Below the pieces are notes generated by a model, which was not told the DNA's origin, did no database searches, and was given only the letters and a program-made list of their open reading frames with translations. The position numbers and the translations under genes are program-made. A DNA stretch of 64,000 nt from Rufibacter radiotolerans (GTDB taxonomy: Bacteria > Bacteroidota > Bacteroidia > Cytophagales > Hymenobacteraceae): NCBI RefSeq assembly GCF_001078055.1, contig NZ_CP010777.1, positions 2,378,408 to 2,442,407 on the forward strand. Reading direction: 5' to 3'. Shown in pieces: positions 1 to 8,446 of the stretch (position 1 is the first letter of the stretch; every line of letters starts with the position of its first letter).

Positions 1-285
1 GAGTTGGACCGTTTTCTCTTTTTTCAGCAGATACTGGTAGATATCGGTCTGTTTTCCATCGCGCTGGGACGTGTATAACACAGATTTTCCGTCTGGCGTG
101 AAGCTGGGTTGATTGTCATAGCCAGACCGCTGGCTTACATTCATAGGCTTCCCTACCTGCACATCTTGCTGCTTGGTTTTAAGCGAAACCAGAAAGATCT
201 CGGTATCTGGTATGGCTTGGGCCATGACCGGAAGGGTCCCTGCCCCCAACAGTAGGGTAAGGAAAATCTGAGGAATGAATTTCAT
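1..285 (-). CDS. Secreted WD40/TolB-like beta-propeller protein, N-terminal part only
   Basis: The frame is open from the window edge to an ATG at 283-285 and gives 95 residues. The first 24 residues form a signal peptide (basic start, hydrophobic stretch, ending near PVMAQA). After it comes a segment with SFTPDGKSVLYTSQRDG, the typical strand pattern of PD40/TolB-type propeller blades. Export to the periplasm or surface is therefore likely. The C-terminal part lies outside the window, so the number of blades and any fused enzyme domain are unknown. It is divergent from the glycosyltransferase operon at 486. Other proteins with PD40 blades (peptidases, OmpA fusions) cannot be excluded. Confidence 0.7.
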   Translation of the reverse strand, partial: MKFIPQIFLTLLLGAGTLPVMAQAIPDTEIFLVSLKTKQQDVQVGKPMNVSQRSGYDNQPSFTPDGKSVLYTSQRDGKQTDIYQYLLKKEKTVQL

Positions 286-485
286 AGAGGAAATGTAAAA
301 ACGATAACTTTATTTAACATATATTTTAAGATAAGGTCGATTTTCAGGCAATCAACTGAGACTCATATCCCCACTTAAATTTCTTAAGGACCAACGCGCC
401 CAAAACGCGGCTCTGTCCTACAGATAGTCAGGCAAATTAGTTTAACCGCCTGAATTTACCCATCTTTGAGTACCTAAATATTGGC

Positions 486-1181
486 ATGACGCATATTAAA
501 GTCATTATTCCGGCCTACAATGAGGCCCTTTCTATTGGCAAGGTGGTAGCCGATATTCCCCTGGACCTGGTGCAGGAAATCATTGTGGTAGACAACAACT
601 CCACTGATAATACAGGGCGGGTAGCCGCTTCGGCCGGGGCTACTGTAATACCGGAACCGCGGCAAGGCTACGGCCAGGCCTGCCTCACCGGTATTCAATA
701 CGCCCGGCAACAATCTCCGCCCCCAGAGGTTATCGTTTTCATGGACGGCGACTACTCAGATTACCCCGAAGAAATTTCCTTGCTGCTGCAGCCTATTCTA
801 ACCCAGGGCGCAGATATGGTCATTGGCTCCCGCGCTTTGGGGGTTCGGGAACGAGGCTCCATGACCGCGCCCCAGGTGTTCGGGAATTGGCTGGCTACCA
901 CCCTGCTACGCCACCTCTATCACGCAAATTTCACAGACCTCGGCCCATTTAGGGCCATTACCACCAAGGCCCTGGTGCAGCTCAACATGCAGGACCGTGA
1001 CTACGGATGGACCGTGGAAATGCAGGTGAAAGCCGCTAAACACAACCTAAAATCAGTGGAGGTGCCCGTGACCTACCGCAAGCGGATTGGGGTGTCTAAG
1101 GTGTCTGGCACGGTGAAAGGCGTCATCATGGCGGGTTACAAGATCCTCTGGACCATAGGAAAGTATTACTTCAAAAAGTAG
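486..1181 (+). CDS. Family 2 glycosyltransferase, dolichol-phosphate-mannose-synthase-like
   Basis: 231-residue GT-A glycosyltransferase. The N-terminus IKVIIPAYNEALSIGKV is the classic GT2 start. VVDNNSTDNT (34-43) is the nucleotide-binding acidic motif and MDGDYSD (86-92) holds the metal-binding DxD equivalent. There is no C-terminal membrane domain, as in short DPM1-like enzymes that load a sugar onto a polyprenyl phosphate at the cytoplasmic face. It is the first gene of a three-gene operon: 6 nt separate it from a processive-type GT2, which then overlaps a polytopic GT. This suggests a lipid-linked sugar donor made here is used by the membrane enzyme at 2645. The sugar and acceptor cannot be read from sequence. 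Confidence 0.88.
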   Translation: MTHIKVIIPAYNEALSIGKVVADIPLDLVQEIIVVDNNSTDNTGRVAASAGATVIPEPRQGYGQACLTGIQYARQQSPPPEVIVFMDGDYSDYPEEISLLLQPILTQGADMVIGSRALGVRERGSMTAPQVFGNWLATTLLRHLYHANFTDLGPFRAITTKALVQLNMQDRDYGWTVEMQVKAAKHNLKSVEVPVTYRKRIGVSKVSGTVKGVIMAGYKILWTIGKYYFKK

Positions 1182-1187
1182 CGCCGC

Positions 1188-2648
1188 ATGAGGGGTCTGG
1201 AAATATCGCTGCTGGTGCTTTACGGGGGTTGTCTGGTGTTCCTTTTCCTCTATAGCCTGGCCCAGCTGCACCTCACCCTTCTATATCGGTATTTTAAGGC
1301 TCATCAGAAGCTTCCTCCGCCATTATCCGTTTATCCTGCCGTAACGGTGCAATTGCCTCTCTACAATGAATTATATGTAGCCGAGCGCCTGCTGGAGAAC
1401 ATTGCCCGACTGGACTACCCCCGGGAGAAACTCCAGATTCTGGTGCTGGATGATTCCACGGATGAGACGGTGCAGGTGGTGGCCCATGAAGTGGAGAAAT
1501 TGCAGGCCCAAGGCCTGAACATTGCGCAGATCAGGCGGGAGCAGCGCACCGGGTACAAGGCGGGCGCCCTGGAACATGCCTTGCCTCTTTCCACCGGAGA
1601 GTTCATTGTCATCTTTGACGCCGATTTCCTGCCGGAGCCTGATTTCCTGCAGAAGGCCCTGCCCTACTTTACCCATGACCGCATTGGCGTGGTGCAGGCC
1701 CGCTGGGGGCACCTGAACCGCAATTACTCGCTTTTGACCCAGTTACAGGCTCTTGGGCTGGACGCGCATTTCACCGTGGAGCAGGGCGCCCGCAACAGCG
1801 GCCACCATTTTATAAACTTCAACGGTACGGCAGGGATTTGGCGCAAACAAACCATTCTGGATGCCGGCGGTTGGCACCATGACACCCTCACCGAGGACCT
1901 GGATCTGAGTTACCGGGCGCAGCTGCGGGGTTGGGAGTTTGTATACGTCGAAGACATTGCCGTCCCCGCCGAGCTTCCCGTGACCATGCCCGCCCTCCAA
2001 TCACAACAGTACCGCTGGACCAAAGGCGCCGCCGAGACCGCGCGTAAACATTTACTACACGTACTTACCTCTGGTAAACCACTCACCACCAAATGGCTGG
2101 CTTTCTTCCATCTGCTCAACAGCAGCGTATTTGTGGCCGTGTTACTGGCGGCGCTTTTGAGCGTGCCGGTATTGCTGGTAAAACCCCATTTCCCGGAACT
2201 GTCTAGGGTGTTAGCCTACTCGTCTGTCTTCAAAGCTAGCTTTGTGATCCTGGCCTTCTTCTATTGGACCTCGGAGCGGCGGCTACAACCTGAGGCTGGA
2301 AAAGCCATCACGTTTCTGCCGCGTTTTTTCCTCTTCATCACCATGTCGCTGGGTTTGTCGTTGCATAACACCGTGGCCGTGCTGGAAGGCTACGCGGGCC
2401 GCAAAACCCCTTTCGTGCGCACCCCAAAATTCAACCTTACAGCTACCCAGCGCAACTGGCGGCAGAACCGTTATAGGCTCCCGCAACTGTCGCCGCTTCT
2501 TTGGGCCGAAGGGTTCTTATGTGGCTACTTTCTGCTGGGCCTCTACCTGGGCATTTCACGGGAAGATTACGGGTTTCTTCCCTATCACCTTATGCTGTTG
2601 CTGGGCTTCGGGTTAGTCTTTTTCTATTCCCTGCGTCACCGGTCATGA
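1188..2648 (+). CDS. Membrane-bound processive-type family 2 glycosyltransferase
   Basis: 486 residues. One N-terminal membrane segment (about 5-30) is followed by a GT-A domain and several C-terminal membrane segments (about 310-480). The full processive GT2 set is present: DDSTDE (88-93), DAD (144-146), TEDLD (235-239) and QQYRW (273-277), the Q(Q/R)xRW motif of cellulose-synthase-like enzymes. The family moves nucleotide sugars onto a lipid or growing polysaccharide at the inner membrane. There is no PilZ domain, so no c-di-GMP control is evident. Its stop overlaps the next start (ATGA at 2645-2648), so the two are translationally coupled. Glucosylceramide- or beta-mannan-like synthase activity is possible but cannot be distinguished. 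Confidence 0.88.
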   Translation: MRGLEISLLVLYGGCLVFLFLYSLAQLHLTLLYRYFKAHQKLPPPLSVYPAVTVQLPLYNELYVAERLLENIARLDYPREKLQILVLDDSTDETVQVVAHEVEKLQAQGLNIAQIRREQRTGYKAGALEHALPLSTGEFIVIFDADFLPEPDFLQKALPYFTHDRIGVVQARWGHLNRNYSLLTQLQALGLDAHFTVEQGARNSGHHFINFNGTAGIWRKQTILDAGGWHHDTLTEDLDLSYRAQLRGWEFVYVEDIAVPAELPVTMPALQSQQYRWTKGAAETARKHLLHVLTSGKPLTTKWLAFFHLLNSSVFVAVLLAALLSVPVLLVKPHFPELSRVLAYSSVFKASFVILAFFYWTSERRLQPEAGKAITFLPRFFLFITMSLGLSLHNTVAVLEGYAGRKTPFVRTPKFNLTATQRNWRQNRYRLPQLSPLLWAEGFLCGYFLLGLYLGISREDYGFLPYHLMLLLGFGLVFFYSLRHRS

Positions 2649-4015
2649 AGTACCGGTTTGCTATTCCTTTTGCTACGCCAAACTGGCTGCTCTATGGTTC
2701 CCTGGGAGTTTCGGTGGCGGCCATTTACCGTTTGGGCTACCTCACGCCTCGCTCTCATTTTGCTGAGCTGCTGGCTTGGTTTGCGCTGGCGTTTCTAGCC
2801 TATTTTCTGCAAAACAGGTCAAAACTAACTTTAAAGCAAGGGCTGACATTGGCCGTTTTCTTGCGTCTGGTTTTGCTTTTCGCCACCCCGGCTTTCTCAG
2901 ATGACTATTTCCGGTTTCTCTGGGACGGGCATTTACTGCATAACGGTCTCAATCCCTTTCTAAGCCTGCCTAGCACCTGGATGGAAAGTGGTCAACCGTT
3001 GCCAGCCGGACTGTCATCTGACCTCTACAAAGGCCTTAATTCTTCGCACTACTACAGCGTGTACCCGCCGGTGGCCCAAGCAATCTTCTGGTTCAGTACC
3101 TGGTGGGCTAAGTCCACGTTTTCCAGCCTTATTATCATGCGGCTGTGCCTTTTGCTGGCGGAGGTAGGGACTTTGTGGTTATTACCTAAACTGCTGGATA
3201 AACTGAAACTCCCCGCCCGGCAGGCCTTGTGGTACGCCTTGAACCCGGCTATTATTCTGGAACTCACCGGCAATCTGCACTTTGAGGCAGTGATGATTTT
3301 CTTTCTAGCAGCGGCGCTTTATGTATTGGTTTCCAACCAGTGGAAGTTGGCCGCGGTACTCTTCGGGTTGTCGGTGGGGAGTAAGTTAGTACCGTTGCTG
3401 CTGCTTCCGCTATTACCCAGGTTTTTGGGTTGGCGCCGGGCCATTGGGTTTGGCCTGCTGGTAGCATTGATGCTGGGACTGCTATTCTCGCCTTTCCTAA
3501 GCAAAGACCTGCTCTTGCACTTTGGCTCCAGCCTGAACCTCTACTTCCAGAAATTCGAGTTCAACGCCAGCGTTTACTATCTCCTGCGTGCTTTGGGAAG
3601 CTGGGCCGCTGGGTTCAATCTGATTGCCTTCATTGGGCCCGCTTTGTCTTTTCTTACTTTATTGGGCGCGCTATGGCTGGGTTTTTTTTACCAGCGGGAG
3701 CGACAAGATTGGAAGTGGTTGCTTTTCTGTTCATTGGCGCTCTTCACCTTGTATTTGCTGTTGGCCACTATTGTCCACCCTTGGTATATCAGTACGTTAG
3801 TGGCGCTTGGTACTTGCACCCGTTATCGTTACCCCATGGTGTGGTCTGGGGCAGCTGTGCTTTCTTATGCCGCGTACCAGAATGCGGCGTATAAGGAAAA
3901 TTTGTGGTTAATAGCTTTGGAATATGCCATTATCCTGGGGTTCATGGTTTGGGAAATATGGAAAAGCCAGAAAACTCAATTGGCTATTGACACGAAGGCT
4001 ACCACTTCCATTTAA
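2645..4015 (+). CDS. Polytopic GT-C type glycosyltransferase (GT87/MptB-like)
   Basis: 456 residues, hydrophobic throughout, with roughly ten or more membrane segments. An earlier in-frame ATG at 2501 lies inside the upstream gene. The ATG at 2645 was chosen because it overlaps the preceding stop as ATGA and starts cleanly with MKYRFAIPF. An early loop motif, FSDDYFRFLWDG, carries the paired acidic residues typical of GT-C enzymes that use polyprenyl-phosphate sugars. LNPAIILELTGNLHFEA further on is also typical of DUF2029/GT87 and MptB-like mannosyltransferases. As third gene of the operon it probably uses a lipid-linked sugar made by the first. The exact glycan is unknown. Confidence 0.8.
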   Translation: MKYRFAIPFATPNWLLYGSLGVSVAAIYRLGYLTPRSHFAELLAWFALAFLAYFLQNRSKLTLKQGLTLAVFLRLVLLFATPAFSDDYFRFLWDGHLLHNGLNPFLSLPSTWMESGQPLPAGLSSDLYKGLNSSHYYSVYPPVAQAIFWFSTWWAKSTFSSLIIMRLCLLLAEVGTLWLLPKLLDKLKLPARQALWYALNPAIILELTGNLHFEAVMIFFLAAALYVLVSNQWKLAAVLFGLSVGSKLVPLLLLPLLPRFLGWRRAIGFGLLVALMLGLLFSPFLSKDLLLHFGSSLNLYFQKFEFNASVYYLLRALGSWAAGFNLIAFIGPALSFLTLLGALWLGFFYQRERQDWKWLLFCSLALFTLYLLLATIVHPWYISTLVALGTCTRYRYPMVWSGAAVLSYAAYQNAAYKENLWLIALEYAIILGFMVWEIWKSQKTQLAIDTKATTSI

Positions 4016-4088
4016 TTTAGATTTATTCGGTTTCTACTGCCTGTTTTCCCCATTATTAATTTATAACCTGACTCCTTTACTTAAAAAG

Positions 4089-4124
4089 AAAAAGCGTCTC
4101 CCTTGTTAAAGGGAGACGCTTTTT
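4089..4124 (+). terminator. Intrinsic terminator after the glycosyltransferase operon
   Basis: 16-bp perfect arms (AAAAAGCGTCTCCCTT and its complement) with a 4-nt loop, flanked by A-rich and T-rich tracts, 73 nt after the stop at 4015. The T-run continues to 4130. The A-tract on the other side would let it also work for the converging gene at 4174. Confidence 0.85.
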
Positions 4125-4132
4125 CTTTTTAA

Positions 4133-4168
4133 GTTTTAGGGCTGTTTTGGCTTAAACAGCCCTAAAAC
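4133..4168. repeat. GTTTT-arm palindrome, copy 1
   Basis: Perfect 15-bp arms (GTTTTAGGGCTGTTT) around a short loop. It ends 5 nt from the stop codon of the DUF2461 gene at 4174. It belongs to the dispersed palindrome family described in the findings. Confidence 0.85.
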
Positions 4169-4173
4169 AGGAA

Positions 4174-4872
4174 TTAAATTTCTTCGGCTTTCAGCTCTTT
4201 TAACTCCTTCATGGGTCTCAGGAAAAAGTCGTTGAGGGGTTTTACGGCTTTCATGGCGGCCAGGCATTCGTCATAGAGACGGTCGCTGGTCACTACTTCA
4301 TCAGTGAGCATATAGGTGACGTTCCAGCTTTTATGGCGAAGCAAGTCAATGGCCGGGTTCTCACTGTCATAGCCCTTGGGCGTGGTCTTCAGTTTATCGC
4401 CGCTAATGCCGCCGTAGTATTTTTTGAAGGCCGGGTCGTTTACTAAGGCCTTCAGCTCCTCATAATTGTAGTCAATCTCCTGCCGGATGGCTTTCAGTTC
4501 AGGGGCTGGGGGCATCCAGACGCCACCTGCCAGAAAAGACCCGTCGTTAGGGCTGATGTGCAGATAGAAACCGGGGTTAATGGTCTTGCGACCGCCATCG
4601 GCCATGTAGGCGCAGATGTGGTCCTTATAGGGGCGTTTGTCATTTGAGAACCTCACGTCACGGTAAATCCGGAACATAAGATCTTTGGGCTGCTGGCCCT
4701 CTAAGGCTGGTTCAAAGGCGGCGGCGCCTTGAAGTAAAGTAGTTAAGAAAGAAACGAAATCCTGACGCGCGGCCTCATACCGGGAGCGGTTCTGTTCAAA
4801 CCATTCCCGCTGGTTGTTCTGGCGCAAGTCACGGACGAAATCTAAGGTAGATTGGTCTAGGAATTTTTTCAT
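4174..4872 (-). CDS. DUF2461 family protein
   Basis: 232 residues, the usual size for DUF2461 (TIGR02453). The recognisable N-terminus has TLDFVRDLRQNNQREWFEQN, followed by FRIYRDVRFSNDKRPYKDH and a GGRK...GFYLHISP stretch. All are hallmark blocks of this family. No signal peptide or membrane segment is seen, so it is probably cytoplasmic. The biochemical function of the family is not established. It is a single gene: the facing operon ends at a terminator just beyond its 3' end, and a separate palindrome precedes the next minus-strand gene. Confidence 0.85.
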   Translation of the reverse strand: MKKFLDQSTLDFVRDLRQNNQREWFEQNRSRYEAARQDFVSFLTTLLQGAAAFEPALEGQQPKDLMFRIYRDVRFSNDKRPYKDHICAYMADGGRKTINPGFYLHISPNDGSFLAGGVWMPPAPELKAIRQEIDYNYEELKALVNDPAFKKYYGGISGDKLKTTPKGYDSENPAIDLLRHKSWNVTYMLTDEVVTSDRLYDECLAAMKAVKPLNDFFLRPMKELKELKAEEI

Positions 4873-5021
4873 GCGGTCTTTAGTGGTTGGCTTTATGCCG
4901 AAAAAACAACAAGCCTGCTTGCAAGTAAGTTCTTTGTCTTCTGGGAAAACAGGCTTAAGGATTAGCAGCGAGCACTTCCATGCCCCTTTCTGGCAATAGG
5001 CTATACATAAGAGACAGTAAG

Positions 5022-5059
5022 CGTTTTAAGCACGTTTTCAGGAGAACAGGCTTAAAACG
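5022..5059. repeat. GTTTT-arm palindrome, copy 2 (imperfect)
   Basis: CGTTTTAAGC and GCTTAAAACG pair at the outside; the inner part is less regular. It lies 4 nt from the stop codon of the glycosyltransferase ending at 5064, the same placement as several other copies. Confidence 0.7.
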
Positions 5060-5063
5060 AAAT

Positions 5064-5750
5064 TTAGGTGATCAAGGCTTTGTATACCTTCACCAGCCGT
5101 TGCTGCGAGGCGCCCAGAAAGAACAGTAGCATGACCAGTCCATAAGCCATTTGCAGCCGCAGCGCTCCGTTTTGCTCATATCGGCGCGCCGAAACCTGCA
5201 CTTCTTTGGGTACCACCTCAAATACGCTTTGCCGGCTTAGACGCCTGATCAGTTCATACTCTTCCATTACCTGCAGGCCTTCATCAAACCCGTTTACCCC
5301 TTCAAAAAGGCTGCGTTCCACAAAAAGCGTTTGCCCGCCGCCCCTGAATAACAGACCCGGAAAGCGGGTGAAATAGGAATTTATAAGCAGGAACCTGCTC
5401 TTGGTTTGGAATCGGCTTCTGAAGCAGCCGCACCGCTTACCCGCTGTTACGGACTTTAGAATGTCGGCGTCAAATCCGGCGGGAGGCCAGGAATCAGCGT
5501 GAATGAAGTGGAGGATCTGACCGGTGGCAGCGGTGGCCCCGGCGTTCATTTGGCGGGCCCTTCCCGGGGGTACGCACCTAATAACCTTTGCGCCCGCTTT
5601 TTGGGCCTGGTAAACAGTGTTATCCTGGCTTCCGCCGTCCACCAAAATGATTTCCTGCAGATGCCCCGCCGAATTCTGGAAGAGGTGCGTCACCAAGGAA
5701 CCAATCAGGTTCTCCTCATTGAGGGCAGGTATAATGACGCTTATTTTCAT
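5064..5750 (-). CDS. TIGR04283-type glycosyltransferase of arsenosugar clusters
   Basis: 228 residues. The GT2 start is KISVIIPALNEENLIGSLV, the acidic nucleotide site ILVDGGSQDNT, and HFIHADSWPP carries the DxD-like motif (HAD). The C-terminal end is hydrophobic. This compact GT2 belongs to TIGR04283, found beside arsS and TIGR04282 genes in arsenosugar-type loci. It is the last gene of a minus-strand group and follows the TIGR04282 gene with no gap (5750/5751). Inference: one of the two transferases adds or modifies the ribose-linked moiety of an arsenosugar-like product. Known GT2 chemistry fits but the substrate is unproven. Confidence 0.85.
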   Translation of the reverse strand: MKISVIIPALNEENLIGSLVTHLFQNSAGHLQEIILVDGGSQDNTVYQAQKAGAKVIRCVPPGRARQMNAGATAATGQILHFIHADSWPPAGFDADILKSVTAGKRCGCFRSRFQTKSRFLLINSYFTRFPGLLFRGGGQTLFVERSLFEGVNGFDEGLQVMEEYELIRRLSRQSVFEVVPKEVQVSARRYEQNGALRLQMAYGLVMLLFFLGASQQRLVKVYKALIT

Positions 5751-6365
5751 TTAAGCAACAGGATGCAACAAAAGCGGCCACTGCTGCAGATCTTCGGCTT
5801 CATCCACATCCGCTAGCACCTGCAGTTGAGCTACTTTCAGATGCAGATTAGAGGCGGCTTGCAGGGTAGCCGGCAATACTTCTGCCGTGCTCCAAGGAAT
5901 GGATGTGAACAGCTCAGGCACCAGGAAATTTAACCCCAGCAAGTAATACCCGCCATCCTGGGCTGGGCCGAGGACCACATCATGGGTCTCCAACTGTCGG
6001 AACGCTTCTTCTATGATTTCAGGCGAAATGTCCGGGCAATCGCTCCCTATGATTACCACAGGCGAAAATCCTTCCACTAACCCTTTGGCAAACAAGCTGT
6101 GCATGCGGTAACCCAGGTCTGGAACCTGAGGTTGTTCTTGTGGCAGAAAGCTCCCGGCAGACCAGATATCTGCTTCGGCCGGCACTTCATCAGAGTAGCA
6201 AATCCATTTGGTAGCTTTTACCGGGGCGGCGGCGGCGTGGGTTAGGTGTAGTAATTGCTTGTAGATTTGCAAGGCCTGATGCTCCCCCAGGGTGCGGGCC
6301 AGGCGGGTTTTCACTTTCCCCAGTTGAGGCGTGCGGGCGAAGACCAGCAGCAACCGCTTATTCAT
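5751..6365 (-). CDS. TIGR04282/DUF2064 glycosyltransferase-like protein of arsenosugar clusters
   Basis: 204 residues from the ATG at 6363-6365 (MNKRLLLVFARTPQLGKVKTR). An upstream in-frame start at 6449 lies deep inside the rhodanese gene and is less likely. The chosen start overlaps the rhodanese stop by 8 nt. VVIIGSDCPDISPE and LGPAQDGGYYLLGL are hallmark blocks of DUF2064, a nucleotidyltransferase-fold family related to MobA/CofC. It is cytoplasmic. It lies between the rhodanese and TIGR04283 genes as in other arsenosugar-type loci, so a shared pathway is likely. Whether it transfers a sugar or a nucleotide cannot be told from sequence. Confidence 0.87.
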   Translation of the reverse strand: MNKRLLLVFARTPQLGKVKTRLARTLGEHQALQIYKQLLHLTHAAAAPVKATKWICYSDEVPAEADIWSAGSFLPQEQPQVPDLGYRMHSLFAKGLVEGFSPVVIIGSDCPDISPEIIEEAFRQLETHDVVLGPAQDGGYYLLGLNFLVPELFTSIPWSTAEVLPATLQAASNLHLKVAQLQVLADVDEAEDLQQWPLLLHPVA

Positions 6366-6891
6366 AGACTTTCTCTCCTTTGTTAAGCCAAATGCCCCAG
6401 GCTTTGGAATAGGCGTGTACTTTTTGGGTAGGTCCCTGGGCGTTGACAATAGGCTGACCCTGGTTTACCCATTCAAAAATGCCGCCGTACAGATTGTAAA
6501 CATTCTTAAAGCCCATGGCTTTCAACCGTTCCCCTACCCGCTCGCTTCGGTATCCAACGCTGCAGTACACCACCAGCGTTTTGTCTTTAGGGAGCGCCTG
6601 CAGGTCACGGTCTTTCAAGGCATCATAGTTGATAAACCTGGCCCCTTTCAAATGACTGACTTTATACTCTTTGGGTGACCGACTATCAAGCAACACCACC
6701 TCCTCAGGCTTGGCCTTCAGCTTCTCAGAAAGGGCCGCGGGTGACAAGGTGGGAACGGTGTTTTTGTACATGGAAGCCAGCATGAGCGCGTACGCATGGC
6801 TGGTCTTGGGTTCCTGCGCCGAGGTACTGCCTGTTAATAGCAAAGGCAGGCTTACCAGGAAGGAGCAGAAAAGAGCGAGTGGATTTCTCAT
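6358..6891 (-). CDS. Exported rhodanese-domain protein
   Basis: 177 residues with a signal peptide (hydrophobic residues 5-20, cleavage near TSAQE). The rhodanese domain spans about 48-145: VVLLDSRSPKEYKVSHLKGA, and the active-site loop CSVGYRS with Cys110. Single-domain rhodaneses carry sulfur as a persulfide on this Cys. The predicted export is notable because the neighbouring enzymes are cytoplasmic. It overlaps the arsS stop by 4 nt and the next gene by 8 nt, so it is translationally coupled within the arsenosugar-type cluster. A role in thiol or arsenic-sulfur chemistry is inference. Confidence 0.87.
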   Translation of the reverse strand: MRNPLALFCSFLVSLPLLLTGSTSAQEPKTSHAYALMLASMYKNTVPTLSPAALSEKLKAKPEEVVLLDSRSPKEYKVSHLKGARFINYDALKDRDLQALPKDKTLVVYCSVGYRSERVGERLKAMGFKNVYNLYGGIFEWVNQGQPIVNAQGPTQKVHAYSKAWGIWLNKGEKVYE

Positions 6892-7943
6892 GGGTTCACG
6901 GTTTCTCCCCCACAGCTAGACCCCGCGCCTGCGGTACAACCGTAACAGTGTTGGTTAATGACAATGGCTCTCTCAGAAAGGCTGGCCAAATCAAAATCCC
7001 GGATATGGCGTGGAGCAGTAGCAGCTACCGGCAAGTCCAGCATCTGGTTGAAGTCACAGTCGTATAGAGAGCCTTCCCAGCCTACCGACACCGTGTTGCG
7101 GCACATGACATTGGCCGCCGCCGCAGGGTTAAAGGCATTGACCAGTTTTTCCATGTAGCCTTCATAATTGCCCGAGGTAATTAGGTAGTCCAGGTAGCGG
7201 CTGATGGGGAGGTTGGTGATGGCAAACAGGTTATTGAAAACAATTTGGTAGCCTTGCTGCAGCCGGCGTTTGAATTCAGCCTCTAAGGACTGTTGGCTGC
7301 TGGGCAGAAACGCACCCGCTGGGTTATAGACCAGGTCTAAAATGAGCCCGCTTCCCTCCTGCCCGTAGCCAACGGCATTGAGCATCTGCAGGGCCTTGAT
7401 GGATTTCTCAAACACACCTTCGCCGCGTTGCGCGTCTGTGCGAGAGGCCGTGAAATAAGGCAAAGAGGACACCACCTGCACGCCGTGCAGCTTAAAGAAC
7501 TCCGGCAGGTCATGGTATTTTTTGTTGGCCAGGATAATGGTCAGGTTGCACCGTACAATCACCTGACGGCCCAGCTTGGACAACTCCTCTACAAACCACC
7601 TGAAATGCGGGTTCATCTCGGGGGCGCCGCCGGTTAAATCCACCACCTGAATGGTGCTTTCGGCCAGGGCATCCAGGCAAAGCTGCATGGTTTCGCGGGT
7701 CATGATTTCCTTTCGGTCTGGCCCGGCGTCTACGTGGCAGTGCTTGCAGACCTGGTTGCACATCTTACCCAGATTGATCTGCAGAATGGAGATTTGGCTG
7801 GGCTTTAGCGGCAATAACCCGTTCTCCTGTAGCCGCTGCCCAAACGCCGGAAAAACCCTGCCCTGCGGAAGCGGCTGCGAAAGCACGTCCAGCTGGAAAG
7901 CAGCATCTGCCAGTAAACTATGTTGCGCGGCTAAAGATTTCAT
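6888..7943 (-). CDS. arsS: Radical SAM protein ArsS
   Basis: 351 residues. The radical-SAM Cys motif is C62-x3-C66-x2-C69 in MCNQVCKHCHVDAGPDR. The C-terminal extension ends in the Cys-rich block CYGCTAGAGSSCGG (about 334-347), which matches the ArsS/TIGR04167 family. ArsS-type enzymes are proposed to move an adenosyl-derived group onto methylated arsenic in arsenosugar formation. Neighbours support this: CxxC carboxymuconolactone-decarboxylase-like protein upstream, rhodanese and two TIGR0428x transferases downstream. No arsM methyltransferase is present in the window, so arsenic must be methylated by a gene elsewhere or the substrate differs. Confidence 0.9.
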   Translation of the reverse strand: MKSLAAQHSLLADAAFQLDVLSQPLPQGRVFPAFGQRLQENGLLPLKPSQISILQINLGKMCNQVCKHCHVDAGPDRKEIMTRETMQLCLDALAESTIQVVDLTGGAPEMNPHFRWFVEELSKLGRQVIVRCNLTIILANKKYHDLPEFFKLHGVQVVSSLPYFTASRTDAQRGEGVFEKSIKALQMLNAVGYGQEGSGLILDLVYNPAGAFLPSSQQSLEAEFKRRLQQGYQIVFNNLFAITNLPISRYLDYLITSGNYEGYMEKLVNAFNPAAAANVMCRNTVSVGWEGSLYDCDFNQMLDLPVAATAPRHIRDFDLASLSERAIVINQHCYGCTAGAGSSCGGETVNP

Positions 7944-7946
7944 TAA

Positions 7947-8059
7947 TTAATGTGCTAATTGGGTAATGTGCTGATGTGCTAATTGGGTATTGTGCTATTT
8001 GAATAATATGCTGAATTTTAAAATTAGCACATCAGCACATTACCCAATTAGCACATTAA
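7947..8059. repeat. 38-bp perfect inverted repeat of GTGCTAATTGGGTAAT-type units
   Basis: Arms 7947-7984 and 8022-8059 are perfect reverse complements (38 bp) with a 37-nt spacer. Each arm holds tandem versions of a TGTGCTAATTGGG-like unit, and one more degenerate unit sits in the spacer. It fills the whole gap between the stop of the CxxC gene (8062) and the start of arsS (7943). The transcript could fold into a very long hairpin. This unit type is a familiar intergenic repeat in Bacteroidota (recalled, not searched). Confidence 0.9.
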
Positions 8060-8061
8060 CC

Positions 8062-8397
8062 TTACATCATCACTTCTTTGACTTTGTTCATCATCTGCAC
8101 GCCGTGCACCAGGGCGGCACCCCCTTTGATAGCGGCGGCTACGTGGATGGCTTCCATCATCTGGGCTTCATCGGCACCTTTCTCCAGGGAGCCGGTGGTG
8201 TAAGCGTCAATGCAGTAAGGGCATTGCACGGCGTGGGCCACGGCCAGGGCGATTAGGGCTTTTTCCCGTTCGGTGAGGGCCCCTTCTTTGAAGACCTCGC
8301 CGTAATAGTCAAAAAACTTGGAGGCCAGCAACGGCTGGAATTCGGCAATATTCCCAAACTTGGCTAAATCTTTGGGATCATAATAGGACTTCTCCAT
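8062..8397 (-). CDS. CxxC carboxymuconolactone-decarboxylase-like protein of arsenosugar clusters
   Basis: 111 residues of the AhpD/CMD fold. The core AVQCPYCIDAYTTGSLEKGA has C59-P-Y-C62 followed by the H/Y/E-type helix motif; ALTEREKALIALAVAHAV precedes it. The CxxC suggests a peroxidase- or disulfide-type redox activity like AhpD, not decarboxylation. A subfamily annotated as arsenosugar-associated peroxidase-like (TIGR04169) matches this size and place. It is the first gene of the minus-strand cluster, separated from arsS by a 118-nt gap filled with an inverted repeat. Cytoplasmic. Confidence 0.87.
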   Translation of the reverse strand: MEKSYYDPKDLAKFGNIAEFQPLLASKFFDYYGEVFKEGALTEREKALIALAVAHAVQCPYCIDAYTTGSLEKGADEAQMMEAIHVAAAIKGGAALVHGVQMMNKVKEVMM

Positions 8398-8446
8398 AAT
8401 AGGTACGGGTAGAAAGATTCAAGTGAAGAAAGAGGCAAACGCCTTT

